A stretch of 64,000 nt of DNA from Laribacter hongkongensis DSM 14985 (GTDB lineage Bacteria; Pseudomonadota; Gammaproteobacteria; Burkholderiales; Aquaspirillaceae): assembly GCF_000423285.1 (NCBI RefSeq), contig NZ_AUHR01000005.1:186001-250000 (forward strand). Direction: 5' to 3'. Shown piece after piece: positions 62,709-64,000 of this stretch. The notes under the pieces are model-generated. The model was not told where the DNA came from. It did no database searches and saw nothing but the letters and a program-made list of their open reading frames with translations. The position numbers and the translations under genes were made by a program. The first letter of the stretch is position 1. Each line of letters starts with the position of its first letter.

Positions 62709-64000
62709 TCAGGCGTGCCGGCGCTGATAGGTGCGGAATTCGGCCGTGGCCTGGTAGGTGTCGTGCCAGCGGCGCGCCTTGTCATCGGGCAGCGCTGCGG
62801 GATCAAGTCCGGCCTGCCGTTGCCATTCGGCCCAGCGGGCCGCCGGGGTGGCCGGCACCTGCCAGCCGGCTGGCAGTGTGGCGACCGGCCCGGGCGGCAG
62901 GAGCGGATCCGGCGCACAAGGCCAAGGCAGGCATTCGTCGGCGACGGCAAGGATGGCCGGCCGGCCGTGCCGTTCGGCACGCACTTCGTCCAGCCGGGCC
63001 TGCAACCGCCGTTCGCGGCCGTCGGCCCGCCGTTCGCGCGCCCGCTCGACCACCGACTGCGGCAGGTAGTCGCGCAGGTTGGCATTCAGGCTGGCGGTGC
63101 AGATGAAGCGGCCGTCGTCATCGTGGACCCAGACGGTGGCCGGATCGTGGATGTCGTAGCCAACCGGCAGCTGTTCGCCGTGGAATTCTTCCAGGGCGGC
63201 ATTGAAATAGCGGTTGCCGAACAGCTCCAGTTCGCCGCGGCGCACCGTGCGCAAAAGCTGGGGCCGGAACAGTGGCCGTACCTCGTCATCGTCGATCCGG
63301 TGTGCGGTAAAGCCGTTGGCTTCGTGGCTGGCCCAGCGCTCGTCCGGGCTCTGGTGGCGGCGTCGGCCGGTGTGCGGGTCGGTGCATTTGCCGAGGCTGC
63401 TGTGGGGGCGCCGGTTGTAGTCGGCAACCTGTCCGGCGCAGTAGGCCAGGAACTGTGGCCAGCCGAGCAAGGGCAGGGCGGTGGTGCGGCCCGGGGTGCG
63501 CAGGGCGCGACGGCTGTGGCGGAAGTGTGCCAGCCGGGCTTCGCGGTCCATGTCGCGGCCGAGGTAGCCGGGCAGGTTTTTGGCAGCCGGCACCCACAGC
63601 GTGCGGTGCAGCCGCTCGATGACTCCGCGTGCCTGGCTGTTGTACGGCAGGCTGTGCAGCATTTCGATGCCCAGGCGGGCCATCAGGCCGGTGGCTTCGT
63701 CCTTCATCAGGGCGTTGCAGTAGCCGGAGCCGTTGTCGACGTAGAACACTGCCGGAATGCCGTGCGCGAGGCTGGCGTTGCGCAGTGCGTCGAGTACGGC
63801 ATGGGCGGATTCGGCCAGGTCGACCGACCAGCCGACCACCCGCCGGGTGGCGATGTCGATGACGGTGGTGATTTCCGGGCGGAACGGCCTCCCGTGCAGC
63901 GGGTGCTGGACTTCGGCGTCGAAGGTATGGCCGTCGGCGCTGTAGATGTCGCCGGGTTGCAAGTGGGCGAAACCACGGCGGATGAAGGGCTTGAGTGATT
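62709..64000 (-). CDS. Transposase A, Mu-like (DDE/RVE; 5' end beyond window)
   Basis: The frame runs through the right edge, so the N-terminal DNA-binding part is not visible. The integrase-core catalytic triad is present: Asp in SADGHTFD, Asp in FYVDNGSGY and Glu in GVIERLHRT. C-terminal Mu-transposase beta-barrel and target-capture regions follow (LELFGNRYFNAALEE, WVHDDDGRFIC). Intact in the visible part, so transposition activity is plausible. Together with the B ATPase it forms the replicative transposition unit. Internal TTG at 63962 is not a start. Confidence 0.92.
   Translation of the reverse strand, partial: SLKPFIRRGFAHLQPGDIYSADGHTFDAEVQHPLHGRPFRPEITTVIDIATRRVVGWSVDLAESAHAVLDALRNASLAHGIPAVFYVDNGSGYCNALMKDEATGLMARLGIEMLHSLPYNSQARGVIERLHRTLWVPAAKNLPGYLGRDMDREARLAHFRHSRRALRTPGRTTALPLLGWPQFLAYCAGQVADYNRRPHSSLGKCTDPHTGRRRHQSPDERWASHEANGFTAHRIDDDEVRPLFRPQLLRTVRRGELELFGNRYFNAALEEFHGEQLPVGYDIHDPATVWVHDDDGRFICTASLNANLRDYLPQSVVERARERRADGRERRLQARLDEVRAERHGRPAILAVADECLPWPCAPDPLLPPGPVATLPAGWQVPATPAARWAEWQRQAGLDPAALPDDKARRWHDTYQATAEFRTYQRRHA

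Larger units (their letters stand above)
45773..64000 (-). mobile_element. Mu-like element lacking head genes (probable tailocin), 5' end beyond window
   Basis: All genes run leftwards in Mu order: transposase A, B ATPase, early genes, Mor, amidase, holin, spanins, DUF2730, then gp37, sheath, tube, gpN, gpP, spike gp45, gp46, gp47, gp48, fibre and fibre assembly. Missing between DUF2730 and gp37 are terminase, portal, gpF, protease/scaffold and major head genes; only 246 bases separate them. Gam, GemA, gp41-type chaperones and a classical tape measure are also not seen. The left boundary is an estimate: a TG dinucleotide at 45773 followed by two CTGGCACC repeats (45791 and 45846) resembles a Mu end. 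The other end and the repressor lie beyond 64000. Confidence 0.85.

Overview
The window is one GC-rich stretch of bacterial chromosome, probably from a betaproteobacterium of the Neisseriales (Chromobacteriaceae/Laribacter-like). I infer this from the overall look of the proteins: a class I polyhydroxybutyrate (PHB) operon, an ESPR-type autotransporter, several cyclic-di-GMP proteins, and the lpxK-Trm112-kdsB order. The species cannot be proved from sequence alone. No rRNA, tRNA or CRISPR array was seen.

Layout. 1-3.5 kb: a diguanylate cyclase overlapping yejE-yejF (peptide/microcin C-type ABC importer). 3.6-8.1 kb: xseA, a DnaA-box-rich spacer, then lpxK-Trm112-kdsB-adk (lipid A/KDO synthesis and adenylate kinase). 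8.3-9.5 kb: a glycosyltransferase. 9.7-14.5 kb: the stress cluster prkA(yeaG)-yeaH-spoVR(ycgB), notably AT-rich, with an 11-G tract inside yeaH. 14.5-18.7 kb: PHB synthesis, with phaB divergent from phaC-phaA. 18.9-21.7 kb: valS. 21.8-25.4 kb: a FIST-GGDEF protein and a soluble chemoreceptor. 26.2-29.7 kb: satP-type acetate transporter and the preQ1 operon queC-queD-queE-queF, in which QueD looks like three T-fold modules in one chain. 29.9-33.4 kb: two adjacent broken signalling genes (dCache-GGDEF-EAL, and a sugar-binding lipoprotein). 33.5-36.2 kb: a convergent, overlapping two-component pair. 36.7-44.1 kb: a 7.5-kb autotransporter frame interrupted by three in-frame UAG codons and no frameshift. 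44.7-45.6 kb: agmatinase.

From about 45.8 kb to the right edge, all on the minus strand, lies a Mu-like element. In transcriptional order it carries transposase A (cut by the window edge), target-selection ATPase B, a few early genes, a Mor activator, an amidase/holin/spanin lysis cassette and DUF2730. It then goes straight to gp37, tail sheath, tube, a tape-measure-position protein with a GH19 lysozyme domain, gpN, gpP, spike, baseplate and fibres. No terminase, portal, protease or capsid gene is present where phage Mu has its head block. The simplest reading is a transposition-competent but headless element: a Mu-derived tailocin (contractile particle plus lysis genes) or other contractile injection particle. 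This is the most notable system in the window.

Carbon storage (phaBCA), acetate uptake (satP), stress kinase genes and at least three cyclic-di-GMP proteins suggest a bacterium that adjusts metabolism and surface behaviour to nutrient state. The broken EAL and sugar-sensor genes and the interrupted autotransporter suggest part of that surface/signalling repertoire is being lost or switched.
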